64,000 nucleotides of DNA, taken from NCBI RefSeq assembly GCF_964204645.1, contig NC_134036.1, positions 9,844,704 through 9,908,703 of the forward strand, read 5' to 3'. The stretch is from Tubulanus polymorphus. Taxonomy: Eukaryota; Nemertea; Palaeonemertea; Tubulaniformes; Tubulanidae. The position numbers and the translations under genes were made by a program. The notes beneath the pieces were generated by a model. That model did no database searches. It saw nothing but the letters and a program-made list of their open reading frames with translations, and was not told the DNA's origin. Shown here one piece after another: positions 9,969 to 19,752 of the stretch (positions are counted from its first letter, which is position 1; each line of letters opens with the position of its first letter).

Positions 9969-12581
9969 TAATAGTAGTTGATCTATATTTGTTAACAAAT
10001 CCATTTTTATATCTGTAAATTTTAATCCACAATCCCATGTTAATCCTGGTGATGAATAACAATGACAAGGATCAATATTGAAATATTTTAGGTTTACATA
10101 TCTAAACCTTTCGAATATATCGGTTAATAATAATACATCTGATTTTAAATATAAATCTACTAATTGCCCATGATTTTCTATTTTGAAATGATTCCAAATA
10201 TTCAATGTTCTATTATAAACTTCATCTTTAACATATTCAATTTTTAATTCATCATAAAATTGTTCTTTCAATAATTCAGTTATTTCAAAATCATTATGAT
10301 TTTTATGGAAAGAATATGGAATCGCTCCTTTATATCTCATTAATTTAAAATCATCATTATTTGGGTAATATTCTTTTAATATCTTTAATTCATCATCAAC
10401 TAATGATTTTGATAAGTTATCTAATGAACTATTTAAAAATCTATATGAATCTATAAATCTTAGACAACCAAATTGGAATGATATATAATTCTCAGATGTT
10501 TTAGCTAACATTCTAAATTTATAAGTTGGTATTTTATCTTTTGATCTATTTGAATTTAATATTTCTATTTCATTATTGATTTCTTCTATTTTATAACATA
10601 ACTGTTTGATAAATGAATGTGCATCATATCCTGATAGATAATGAAATATAACTGGTACAAAGTTAATTTTCTTAGCTTGTAAGTTACAATTCTCATGTGC
10701 AGCGCCTCTAAACTTTCCATTCAAATGATCATGGTCTCTTACTTTTTTATCTTTATAATTAAATATCTTTTCACAATAATAACATTTATCTGCAAACGCA
10801 AATACTTCTTTATCTTCTTCTGTCATTATAATTTCTATATTTGTATTCAATAATTTACTAAATCTTATTTCATATTCAATTAATAAGTCACAAAAATGAT
10901 TAATAACATTTTCATTTCTATAATCATAATATTCACTTTCAATTAGTTCTGGATAATCAGATTTAATATATAACCCGAAAGCAGCAGCTGATTGATGAAC
11001 CTTTTTAATAGTATTTGTTTTTGGTGGTTCATCTGAAAAATCATTTTCATTAGAATTTAATTTCTTTCTTTTATAATTTATTTCTTTTCTATCTTGATCA
11101 GTTAGTTCTTTATTTAATGATTCAAAATCTCCATATATTACAAATGGTACTTTATTTTTGTAATCATATTTTTTGAATTCTAATATTTTATCTTTTTCAT
11201 TTGGTAAAACTAATTTACAATAATCATGATTATCACATAATTGTTTATGATTTAATAATGTACTTTCATTACTAAATTTATGTAAACATTTTCTACATAG
11301 ATATATTTTATTATGGTGATCACTTTCTGATTTAAAAAATAAATCGATTTGTTTAATCCACATATAATGATTCTCATAATATAATATATCTATAACATCG
11401 TTTGAATCATAATCTTTTGATAGATATAAAGGTTCTAATGTATAATGTTTTATATTGTTACCTTTTGTATTTGGTAATTTGATTAAATCAAATACATTTA
11501 TCTTTATATTATTATCTCTTTCTATTTTTGGGATGTTTTTAATTCTAACAGGATACTTATCTATCTTATAATTACTTTCAAATGGTTTATAATGAGTTAA
11601 TCTAAAACTATGTGTAATATCTTCTGTTGGATGTAAACAACTTATTATAGCCCATAGAAAACATTTATCATCTTCATTTTGTATATTTATTACAGCATTA
11701 GTTTTAAATGGTAGTTTAATATAACTTGATGCTTCAATATCTGGTTCTTTATAATATGATAAATTATTTTCATCAATTGGTTTTGATTTAGTTAACTTAT
11801 TATATTTTGTGTTATAAACATGTAAAGTTATAAATATTATCTCATCAAATATTAAACCAGATCCTTCAAAATATTTATCTTCTATTTTAGTTTTTATTTC
11901 ATTATAACATTTATTTAATTTATCATCTATATGTTGTTTAGATATAATATGTTGTGAATGAGAATTTATATTATATATTGGTTTATCTTCAGATTTTATA
12001 AACTTTACTTTAACTGATATACTAATTTTAGGATATTCAACATCTGTAATTATTTTTATAATATTTTTCATATTTTCTAAATATTTTTTATTTTCTTCTA
12101 ATGTTTTACCTTTATGAAATTTAAACTCGATAGCTGCTGGACCAATATCACTTTTAAATGCTTCGGTTATCTCTATATCTTTTTTATTATCTAATGAATT
12201 AATATAATTTCTTACATCTTCAATGTATGGTCTTTTATTGTTTAATTTATTTTTTATGCTTTTAATTGTCTTCTGTTTCTTATCGTTATCATTATCAAAA
12301 TAATCTTCACCTAAAATATCATTATTCTTATTTCTAATATGACTTATAGATTTTAAATGTTCTTTATAATATCTTTTATCACTGAATGATTGATTACATG
12401 TATCACATTTGTATGTTTCTTTTTCATTCTTTAATTCATCTAATTTAGTTTCTAATATATTATCTTTATATTCTAGTTTTAATTTATTCTCTAAATGTGT
12501 TCTAGTTTTATTGTGTCTTGCTTTTTGAGACTTATCTATACTTATCTTACATGTTGGGCAGTAGTATTTATTTGCTTCCAT
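9966..12581 (-). pseudogene. Polinton protein-primed DNA polymerase B, lacking the palm domain
   Basis: About 870 open residues on the minus strand, starting 80 bases inside the right foldback. Order: C2H2-like fingers (about residues 8-30 and 58-83), N-terminal region, a Cys-rich segment (CRKCLHKF), Exo I as GDFES (about 484), an HNH-like DHDHLNGKFRG with Cys pairs (about 600-630), Exo II-type SGYDAH (about 651, where the usual upstream Asn is Tyr), and Exo III YLKSD (about 810). The frame ends soon after, at the junction with copy b, before any DxxSLYP-type motif A or DTD motif C. The 3'-5' exonuclease half is preserved but the polymerising half is gone. It is long and uninterrupted, so the truncation looks younger than the decay of copies a and b. 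Confidence 0.85.
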
Positions 12582-12661
12582 TTTAATACTAAATTTTTTA
12601 TTAAAATTGATTTTAGAAGTTCAATGATTTAAATGTTATTCATTTATATGAATATTTTAAG

Positions 12662-13067
12662 AGTAATAGGGATAATAGGCTTTTATATCAAAGGTTGAAT
12701 GGTCGAGTTTCATTAAAAACATATATTAAAAGTAATTAAAAACTATAATATATTTTCATAACCGCGTGTATTTCAGTTGAATAATAGAATAATTATTATC
12801 ATTTGAATATATTTGATTATTTGAATTTGTGTATTGTAATTAAATCAATTGGTCGCGGAGCGGAGCGGTGGCGAAGCGGAGCGACCAATTGATTTAATAC
12901 AATATGCATTTAAAATTATTGATATCTTAGAATAAATATTTAGTTTTGATATAAAATGCACGCGGTTATGAAAATATATTGTAGTTTTTTAATTACTTTT
13001 AATATTTTGTTTTTTAATGAGCTCGACCTTTCGACCTTTGGTATGAAAGCCTATTATCCCTATTACT
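12662..13067. repeat. Right foldback terminal repeat with GC-rich core
   Basis: The two arms (AGTAATAGGGATAATAGGC and its complement) extend about 110 bases each with roughly 90% pairing by eye, including TTTTCATAACCGCGTG. Inside them is a second perfect palindrome (ATTAAATCAATTGGTCGC at 12839-12856 and its complement at 12881-12898) around a 24-base GCGGAGCGG-rich loop. The end of the element is thus a ~406-base foldback, longer than the left one. Confidence 0.8.
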
Positions 13068-14094
13068 AGTGCTCATGAGTGTCAAAGACATGAATGAGCG
13101 AGATGTTTTCCGTGAGGAATTACCACAGATTAAACTCATGTTGTGTCTATTCCATGTGGTGCGCAGTTTCCGGAGAGAATTTTCTACGGAGAAGATGGGG
13201 CTCTCTTCGGCGCAGCATACAGTTATTCTCGAAATTCTATCGAAATTGGCATTAGCGAAAAGTGAGGAAGAATATGATCACAGTTACAATTCGTTGTATG
13301 AACTTGGAATCAGGACTGTTAATGACTATTACAATGTCAACTGGCACCCCATACGCAGCGAATGGGTGGAATTCCACAAGAATCAGTATTCGAATTATAT
13401 ACTTAGAAACCATCAACCAAAAGCTTAAGTCGGTAATTACCAAAGGTTTAAGTATGGTTATGTTTTGGCGGGATTTGATGCACTGTCTGAGCACCCTTAA
13501 AATAGAACGTGACCATCATGCTGTTGCTATTGAAACCAAGGACACGGTTAGAAGCTACACATCAGATAGTGTTCTGGCAAAGTATGAAGATCTCCTCACT
13601 CCGTATGCTTTTAGATATTTGAAGAAACATATAGAATTGGCCAGTGATGAAAATATACGGTTGCCACTGATGATGACACAGTTTACAAGTTGTATTATAA
13701 GTCTGGGCATGAAACCAAAGGAGTTACAATCAGTACCTGTTCGTGTAGTTTTTACTATAGTATGTCACTGCCTTGTAGGCATATTTTAGCCTGTCGTTCT
13801 AACGTTAAGTTGAATGTCTTTGACGAAACTCTTTGTGCAATTCGATGGACTAAGAACTTTTATCGACAAAACCAGAGGGTTTTCATAACCCAACGAACAA
13901 CAACTGTGCAACAGGCAAATGTTGTATGTCATACTAGTACTCAACGCAGAGTGATGTCCCAGCACGAGAAATACAGGAAAATTTCAAGTGTGATGCATAG
14001 TATTGCTGGGGTCATAACAGATATGGGAATGCGTGATTTTCATCAAGCACACAGACTTATGAAGGAAATCGAAGGCCACCTTTTATAGGGTAGA
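13068..14094 (+). pseudogene. MULE transposase-like / ZSWIM-like gene fragment
   Basis: C-terminal half of a Mutator-like (MULE) transposase or a derived zinc-finger SWIM protein. KDMNERDVFREELPQIKLML with CLFHVVRSF is the conserved MULE core. A helical region follows, then the SWIM zinc finger CSCSFYYSMSLPCRHILACR (CxC...CxH) near 13730-13795. The reading moves through three frames, with breaks near 13410 and 13685, so it is not translatable as one protein. The 5' half is missing: the frame starts at the edge of the Polinton end at 13067, and no matching 5' half is seen left of 5449. Ends at TAG about 14086-14088. Confidence 0.7.
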
Positions 14095-14201
14095 AGATTT
14101 TCTGTCACTCTGATGACTGAAGAGGGTAAGGCATTTGAGGAATTTGTCTCATTCGTGGACAGGCGGTTTTTATTTCATAAAAAATGAAAAGAATTAATTT
14201 T

Positions 14202-14814
14202 CAGATGCATCAAGCGGTCATGAACATGAAGACATTGATTCTCCGGTTTCTGAAGATAACAATCCTGATACAGATGCTTCTTCTGTAAGGGAACCGGTAT
14301 TTAAACAGTTGTTGAAAGGTATCAGTCTTTTGATGTAAATATTTTTTAAGAACAAATAACCGTGTGCAGTGAGTGAATGAATAATTCAACTTTCTCCCAT
14401 GAATCAATTCAGTAAATATACTATAGGTAAAATTGAATTTGTTTTGAGGAATACTCCTAGCCCATAGACTGTAGGATAGAGCTCTCACAAAAGAATTCGA
14501 AATTAACTGCATGTGCGTGTTTGTTCCTTATTATGCTTATTCTTCCAAGTAACAAATAAATATTATTTCAGACCGGTCTCTTCGTTATTTTGGAGGAGGT
14601 GGGAAACAAAAAAATTCTTGCAAATTTGGCTGAGGTTGCAGAGACTAAACGTCACGTTGGTAGAGAAATGCTTCGATATCGGTCACCAGATGAGAAAATG
14701 TATCAAGTGTCGAAGTGCCATGTTGCCATTGTAGAAATGATGGGTGCAACCATAGAGGATTTTGTACCAGTAGTCTTGCGACATGTGCCGGATCTAAAAG
14801 ACTGCTATCCCTAA
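14202..14814 (+). CDS. Unrecognised spliced exons
   Basis: An acceptor (ATTTTCAG, about 14204) precedes an acidic open segment (SSGHEHEDIDSPVSEDNN) with a donor TCTGTAAGG near 14283. A second acceptor (ATTTCAG, exon start 14572) opens an 80-codon frame to TAA at 14814 (TGLFVILEEVGNKKILANLA ... DFVPVVLRHVPDLKDCYP). The exons follow the MULE remnant and may be its last exons or a separate host gene; I do not recognise the protein. Confidence 0.35.
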
Positions 14815-15010
14815 TTTCCAATATAACATACTTCTATATAACAGAGAGTCCCAGACTCAGCAGTTTGGTAGACAACGGTCCATTCTAAGAGACTTGTGGG
14901 TAAAACCAGGACTAACTATACTGCAACGCCCCCTATATGTTATCCCGTAACGCGACTTTTTTGCATTTTTGGTCTTTGCGCACATTTTAGTTACCAAAAT
15001 TTTCTTTCAG

Positions 15011-15075
15011 TATGGAAGACGATAATCTTCTTCTAACCGGCATGGATCCAGTAGAAATGCTGGAACGGATCGACT
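15011..15075 (+). CDS. Possible first coding exon
   Basis: Acceptor TTTCTTTCAG at 15010, then ATG at 15012 opening MEDDNLLLTGMDPVEMLERI, with a donor GACT|GTAAGT at 15075. A following acceptor (CCACTTTAG, about 15145) leads into sequence cut by the Polinton segment at about 15170. This probably is a gene interrupted by the insertion; the family is unknown. Confidence 0.35.
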
Positions 15076-15187
15076 GTAAGTTATCATCGATTATTTACCA
15101 TTTCGATTTTTATACATTTTCATATGCAATTTTTCTCCACTTTAGTCAAGTGAATTTTCAAACGCTCCATCAAATTGGAATAAACAT

Positions 15188-15628
15188 ATGAATACAAAGG
15201 TACATATTACTAATGTTATAGAACGTGTTGGTTTAAAAAAATTTATAGAACACCCATTTAGATATGTTAAAAAGTTTGTTTCAAATCAAAAAGTAAATGG
15301 TAAAGAATTATATAAAGATTTATTATTAGCAACACCTAATAAAGATGAATTAGATCTAACCGATGCTAATGAAATATTAGAATCAAACACTGTAAATGAA
15401 ATATTAGGAGCAAACACTAATAAAGATTCTATGAAACATAAAGTAGAAAATAATGATAACTTTGATTGGATGAATAAGCATAACAATGAAACAACTATTG
15501 ATGATGCGGTAAAAAGGGCGAAGAATAAGTATAAAAATAAAACAACTATTGATGTAGATTCGGTAGAGCATTTGAATAAATTGTTAGGGCCTGATAGTGA
15601 ATTGGAGAGTGATAGTGAAAGTGATTAA
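15188..15628 (+). CDS. Unknown Polinton-associated ORF
   Basis: 146 codons, highly charged, with an Asn/Lys/Asp-rich middle and a Ser/Asp/Glu tail (DSELESDSESD). It contains repeated NEILESN/NEILGAN units and two NETTIDD/NKTTIDV-like repeats. Its start lies close to the left edge of the block, so the true N-terminus may be lost. It is convergent with the ATPase gene. No family recognised. Confidence 0.45.
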   Translation: MNTKVHITNVIERVGLKKFIEHPFRYVKKFVSNQKVNGKELYKDLLLATPNKDELDLTDANEILESNTVNEILGANTNKDSMKHKVENNDNFDWMNKHNNETTIDDAVKRAKNKYKNKTTIDVDSVEHLNKLLGPDSELESDSESD

Positions 15629-15718
15629 GATATTAATTATATTTAACTCAAATAATAATATTAGTTGAAAATTGTATTAAATAATAGTAAATAAAAAAGG
15701 GGGTTTTAAGTATTTAAG

Positions 15719-15798
15719 GTATCTAATAGGGTATCGGGTATTAGGGTATCAGGTATTAGGGTATCTAATGGGGTATCAGGTATTAGGGTATCTAATAC
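15719..15798 (+). repeat. GGGTATC-type short tandem repeat
   Basis: About eight imperfect 7-11 base units (GGTATCTAATAGGGTATC..GGTATTA) lie between the convergent ORF at 15188-15628 and the ATPase gene. A structural or 3'-end role is possible; nothing more can be shown. Confidence 0.6.
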
Positions 15799-15814
15799 AT
15801 AGTCATATAAATAG

Positions 15815-16426
15815 TTATTTTATAAATTTATATTCATAGGGAAATTGTAGCCTCAGTAATAATTTTGAACCTTTATTATTCTTTAATTTATTCATATATT
15901 CATCGTGTAATTCAGTAGGTATAATTTGATTTTCTTCCAATGATTGTTGCATAGATTTTTTATCTTTGTTATAAAATAAAACTAGAAATCTAATGTTTTC
16001 TCTAAAGTCTTTAACAATTGAATTATATTTTTGATTTAAAACCCATGTTGTTATCCCAAAATGTCTCCCAGAGAAAGCTAAATAACATAACTCACTTTCT
16101 CTCACTTTTGAATCATGTAAATTTGCGCAATCATCTACAATGAATAATGTATTTGATCCTTTATAAGTATCAATTGCTATTTTAATACAATTATCTAAAT
16201 TTTCTTTTACTGTTTTAGGATTTAATATAATTAACTTTTTTATCTTAACTATATCTCTATTATATGTTTTATTCATTTCATAAGTAGGACAGAATAATAT
16301 TATATTATCAAAATGATTCTTATAAATAGTTTCTAACAAGTCTAATATGAAATGTGTTTTACCACAATTGGTTACTCCAGTAACTAACATATTATGCGGT
16401 TCAAATATAAATAGATCTTTATTCAT
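15815..16426 (-). CDS. Polinton packaging ATPase (FtsK/HerA, A32-like)
   Basis: A complete 203-residue ATPase of the type used by Polintons, virophages and NCLDVs to package DNA into capsids. Walker A is GVTNCGKT (residues 17-24), Walker B is LFIVDD (94-99), and SGRHFGITTWVLNQ shows the conserved downstream sensor region. Length matches the family. The frame is intact, unlike most genes of the block. It starts about 50 bases after the integrase stop on the same strand. Confidence 0.85.
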   Translation of the reverse strand: MNKDLFIFEPHNMLVTGVTNCGKTHFILDLLETIYKNHFDNIILFCPTYEMNKTYNRDIVKIKKLIILNPKTVKENLDNCIKIAIDTYKGSNTLFIVDDCANLHDSKVRESELCYLAFSGRHFGITTWVLNQKYNSIVKDFRENIRFLVLFYNKDKKSMQQSLEENQIIPTELHDEYMNKLKNNKGSKLLLRLQFPYEYKFIK

Positions 16427-16439
16427 TTATTCTTTTAAT

Positions 16440-17510
16440 TTTACTAGATAAAATCCATTCATTAAATTTATCATCGTATCATTTATATTTCACCAAAGAA
16501 TACTTTTTTCCTTTAAGAGTTTTTGTTTTCAATACTTTTTCTATTTTGTATTCTATTTCATCTGGATTTGGTACAAGTGATAATTCTTGTTCATAGAAAT
16601 AACCTAATATTTCTTCATCTTTTAGATCTTCTAATTTATAAACAAAAGGTTTAGTTAATATTATCTTTTTAATCTTGAATATTTCTTCTGTAAAATTTGG
16701 GGTATAACCTTTATAAAAGGTTTTTCTATATTTAGATATTCTAACGTGTTGTCCTATTTTAAATTTAGGTTCTCCGAAATCATGTGTAACAAATGCTCCA
16801 TATAAATTATTCCAAACTATTTCCGAATTATCTTCTTTTCTAGCTTGTATAGGTTTCATATTTATAGAACTATGTTTAGAATTATTATAACCTTTCACTA
16901 AATCATCTAACACATCGATATATTTATATGTTTCATTAGTAGTAAAATATTTCCACATTCTAGTTTTCAATGTTTTATTAAGTCTTTCTATAATAGATGC
17001 TTTTTTATCTGAGTGAGTTGAAAAATATTTTACATCGTTATCAGATAATAGTTTTTTGAAATGTTTGTTATAAAATTCCTTACCTTCATCAAATTGTATC
17101 TTATCTGGAATAGCTTCTTTAAATATAGATTTAAAAGCATTTGTCACTTCTATACCAGTTTTATTTTTGATTGGAATTGACCATGCGTATCTACTGAATA
17201 TGTCTATAACATTTAATATCCAGAAATATCCTTTGTTGTATTCTTCTAAGTTCTTCATGTCAATTAAATCTGCTTGCCATTGTTGATCGATATATGAAAC
17301 CATAACTTTTCTTGTTAAATAAGTTTTATCCATTTTCTTGTGGATTTGATATGTTGGTTGATTTTGTAACCATGATTTTAATTCACTATATTTTATATCA
17401 CCATTTTCTTTATCAGATTTAATTTTATTCCATAATTCTGAAACGCTAGAATATGATACTTCACTTTCTGGGTTATAATATAAATCTCTTAAATATTGTT
17501 CTTTTTTCAT
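16440..17510 (-). pseudogene. Polinton retroviral-type integrase with chromodomain, one nonsense codon
   Basis: 343 residues from ATG at 17510. The DDE core has Asp81 (WQADLID), Asp141 (QFDEGKEF) and Glu175 (SIIERLNKT), a DX33E spacing. An SH3-like part (FKIGQHVRISKYRK) follows, and then the start of a chromodomain (YKIEKVLKTKTLKGKKYSLV). TGA at 16479-16481 stops the frame. The same frame continues beyond it with YDDKFNEWI, the expected rest of the chromodomain, where chromodomains usually have Gly. A single-base G-to-T change would explain the stop. The catalytic core is uninterrupted. Integrases of this kind insert the element and make 6-bp duplications. Confidence 0.85.
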
Positions 17511-17519
17511 CTTATTTTA

Positions 17520-17913
17520 ATCCATTAATAATAATTTAGATTTAGTTTCAATGGCTTTATGATTTGACTTATTTTCTGGTATGATAGGTTTACTGTCTGT
17601 ACACGGATACTAAGTTTCCGATTGTCATTGGAATCATCTTTATCATCAGATTTGAATTTTGATTTATATATTACACCAGATAATATAATAACTGTTACTA
17701 ATCCAATTGTAATATATAATTTATAATTACTTCCAGCATTAGAAGAATTAGATGGATTATCATTCGAATCAATATCAGATAAAGTCTGTGATTCATTCAT
17801 ATCAGTTAATTTCTTTTTCTTAGCTTTTTTTAATTCTGAAGATCTTTTACCTAATTCTCTTGCCCATTTAATTTATTCTCTGATCTAGCCTTTTTCTTAA
17901 CTGCATCACTCAT
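17520..17913 (-). pseudogene. Small single-span membrane protein of Polinton block
   Basis: ATG at 17913 overlaps the stop of the preceding ORF by 8 bases. After MSDAVKKKARSENK a one-base shift near 17868 moves the frame to a Lys-rich segment and then a Ser/Asn-rich linker, a transmembrane helix (LYITIGLVTVIILSGVIY, about 17655-17710) and an acidic tail. A second shift near 17600 is likely, because another frame there stays open until just before the integrase ATG. Family not recognised; a virion membrane or minor structural role is only a guess from context. Confidence 0.45.
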
Positions 17914-18508
17914 TTATTTTAGTTAATTTTTGTTCTGATTCATTTTCTGTTTCGACGTTTGGTTGTAGTACATCTGTTTCGTTCTTACCTGATTTATTTT
18001 CCATAGGCTTGATGTTCGAAAATGTTATGACACCAGTAGAAATTAATGTCATAACCGATCCTAATTGAAATGAAGCATAACCAACCCGTTTTTGTAATTC
18101 AGTCATAAATAAGTAGTCATTTTTCAAATCACTATATAATTTATTTTCATCATCAATTGGTATTAACTGATTACATAACTTAGAATAACATTTGACAATA
18201 CCATTCGAAATAGAATCATTTATTTTAGCTAATCTTGCCTCTTCATAAATCTTAAAATATTTTATTACTTTATCTGGTTTCATAGAGTCTAATTCTTGAA
18301 AAGTAATTATTTTCCCGATAAACTGATTACATTTCCCGCCAGCAATTAATAATTCTAGATGGTGTTTACATGTTAAATAGTATTCATAATCTATATTGTT
18401 ATTAACTTGAATAGAATTAGAAACAACTGTATCTTTATTATCACTTATACCTAAATCATCTAATGTCTTTTCAATATCAATACTATTCTTATTAGATTTC
18501 TTTGACAT
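17906..18508 (-). CDS. Unknown Polinton-associated protein
   Basis: An intact 200-residue frame. N-terminus acidic and Ser/Asn-rich; middle with several Cys (YYLTCKHHLELLIAGGKC, CYSKLCNQ); a hydrophobic segment near residues 145-163 (GSVMTLISTGVITF) that could be a membrane helix; acidic C-terminus. Its last 8 bases overlap the next ORF (ATGAGTGA arrangement), pointing to compact gene packing. I do not recognise the family. Confidence 0.55.
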   Translation of the reverse strand: MSKKSNKNSIDIEKTLDDLGISDNKDTVVSNSIQVNNNIDYEYYLTCKHHLELLIAGGKCNQFIGKIITFQELDSMKPDKVIKYFKIYEEARLAKINDSISNGIVKCYSKLCNQLIPIDDENKLYSDLKNDYLFMTELQKRVGYASFQLGSVMTLISTGVITFSNIKPMENKSGKNETDVLQPNVETENESEQKLTKINE

Positions 18509-18821
18509 TTATATTAGAGAAAAAAAGCAAAAAAAATATTATAAGTATTCTTCAAATGATACCAGTATCTCTTTAGATTAATACTAGCTTAGTTAAAGGT
18601 AAAGAATTTTAGTATTAGTTATTGTTTTTTTAGTATTTTTTATTTGTGATATAAAGTATTCTCTTTTGAAAAGAATTGTAAAAGAAAATATTAAAAATTA
18701 AAATAGAAATAATGGCTAGTTGAAGTTATTGTTTTTTAAATACTTTTTATTAAAAATCTATTTGATATCTCACTACTTTTGTTTATCTATTAGGAGCAGT
18801 AGTTATAACTGTCCAGATAAG

Positions 18822-19065
18822 TCATTTCGGATCCTTGATATCAAATTCCTCAACGTATTGTTCATTATTTGGATTATTGTTCCATTGATCAATAAATGTC
18901 TTTGCCTTTGTTAACTGTTCTAAATATAACTGTAAATCTAGTTTATTAGATTTGATTTGATTTTCTTTCTTTTCTAAAGGCCTTAAATTTTTCCAACCCC
19001 AAATAAATTTTTTATTGTATTCATCATTCATGTTAAATTTAGATATTGGTAACACGTGATCAATC
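18822..19065 (-). pseudogene. HNH endonuclease-like gene, C-terminal remnant
   Basis: About 80 codons homologous to the end of the gene at 5675-6328: IDHVLPISKF (HNH strand), WKNLRPLEKK and LDLQLYLEQLTKAKTFID. It is truncated at about 19062 right inside the HNH core by foreign sequence, so it lacks the zinc knuckles. Confidence 0.7.
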
Positions 19066-19069
19066 AGTC

Positions 19070-19300
19070 AGGAACACTTTCCAAAAACGGCTTATTCTGC
19101 CAATTTCGGCGTTTTCCGCCAATAACGGCAGAATAAGCCGTTTTTGGATCACTCAGTTTTAAACTGCTACTGCCAATTTAGCCGAAATCGGCGTTTTCTG
19201 CCATTTTTGGCTTGTTCTTAAAAAACGCCATTTCCGCCGTTTTCGGCTGTAACAGTTTTTAAAACTACATCGCCAGAAACGGCGTTTTTGCGTAGATAGT
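19070..19300. repeat. AAACGGC-rich foldback repeat
   Basis: Perfect 21-base arms CCAAAAACGGCTTATTCTGC.. (19081-19101 and 19127-19147) enclose 25 bases. Further GAAACGGCG/CGCCGTTTTCGG words and AGTTTTAAACTG/CAGTTTTTAAAACT arms continue to about 19290. It looks like a foldback/MITE repeat and lies against the broken end of the Polinton block. Confidence 0.6.
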
Positions 19301-19752
19301 TTTACAGTGTGCTATTTATAGTGCATAGTTCAATGGGAATCCCTATTATGACATCATCGCTTTCTGCTGGCATACATTTGTGTATCTGCACCGAAAAATT
19401 CATCTATTGTTCCATTCCAGGCCACAAGAAAGAATTGGATATAAATGTACAGAATTTCTGATGGCAACAGTATAAATTATGTTCTTTCTGTATACCTGTA
19501 CTTTATGTAATAAATATATACATACAATGTATCACAAATTGTTTCGAAAATGTTTGTTGTTTGTTGCAAATTTCGATGATATCTTACACGTGCTACAGGC
19601 TAGAGTTTACTAGAAACTACATAGAAAACTGCAAGGAAACTACAAACTTAAGTTTTCACGAAAATGTGGAAACTGGTAAACTATTGTGTGATGTGTGGTA
19701 TAAAAGAAGAGCTCGCGGCGAACGCTGGAGCAGATACTATCCAGATATCACG
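19301..19752 (+). promoter_or_regulatory. Upstream region of the HIRAN gene
   Basis: No separate gene. The HIRAN frame is open back to 19561, but the residues there look non-coding (Cys/Tyr/Asn mixture). TGTGTGGTATAAAAGAAGAG at about 19690 contains a TATAAAA box about 60 bases before the chosen ATG, supporting a start at 19753. Confidence 0.4.

Larger units (their letters stand above)
5449..13067. mobile_element. Composite Polinton/Maverick-like element with foldback ends
   Basis: Both outer ends read AGTAATAGGG inward. The leaders just inside the two ends match each other almost up to the start codons of the HNH gene (left, plus strand) and of the polymerase gene (right, minus strand). Termini starting AG and the gene content (PolB; virion-type genes in the sister block at 15-19 kb) fit Polintons. 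At 7.6 kb it is too short for a complete member, which is usually 15-20 kb. The centre is replaced by a Harbinger fragment and another Polinton end. The six bases outside the ends (AACATA left, AGTGCT right) do not form a target-site duplication, so the locus is rearranged. Confidence 0.75.
15165..19065. mobile_element. Internal Polinton/Maverick segment without terminal repeats
   Basis: An AT-rich block with a packaging ATPase, a chromodomain integrase, a membrane protein, two unknown ORFs and the end of an HNH gene, mostly on the minus strand. Read on that strand the order is HNH tail, unknown ORF, membrane protein, integrase, ATPase. No AGTAATAGGG end is present at either edge. The HNH tail implies it came from the same kind of element as the one at 5.45 kb, where HNH sits beside the left end. 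Confidence 0.8.

Noticed and set aside
15719-15798. Telomere-like GGGTAT/TTAGGG words
   Set aside because: The units are irregular 7-11 base words inside a Polinton segment, not a TTAGGG array.
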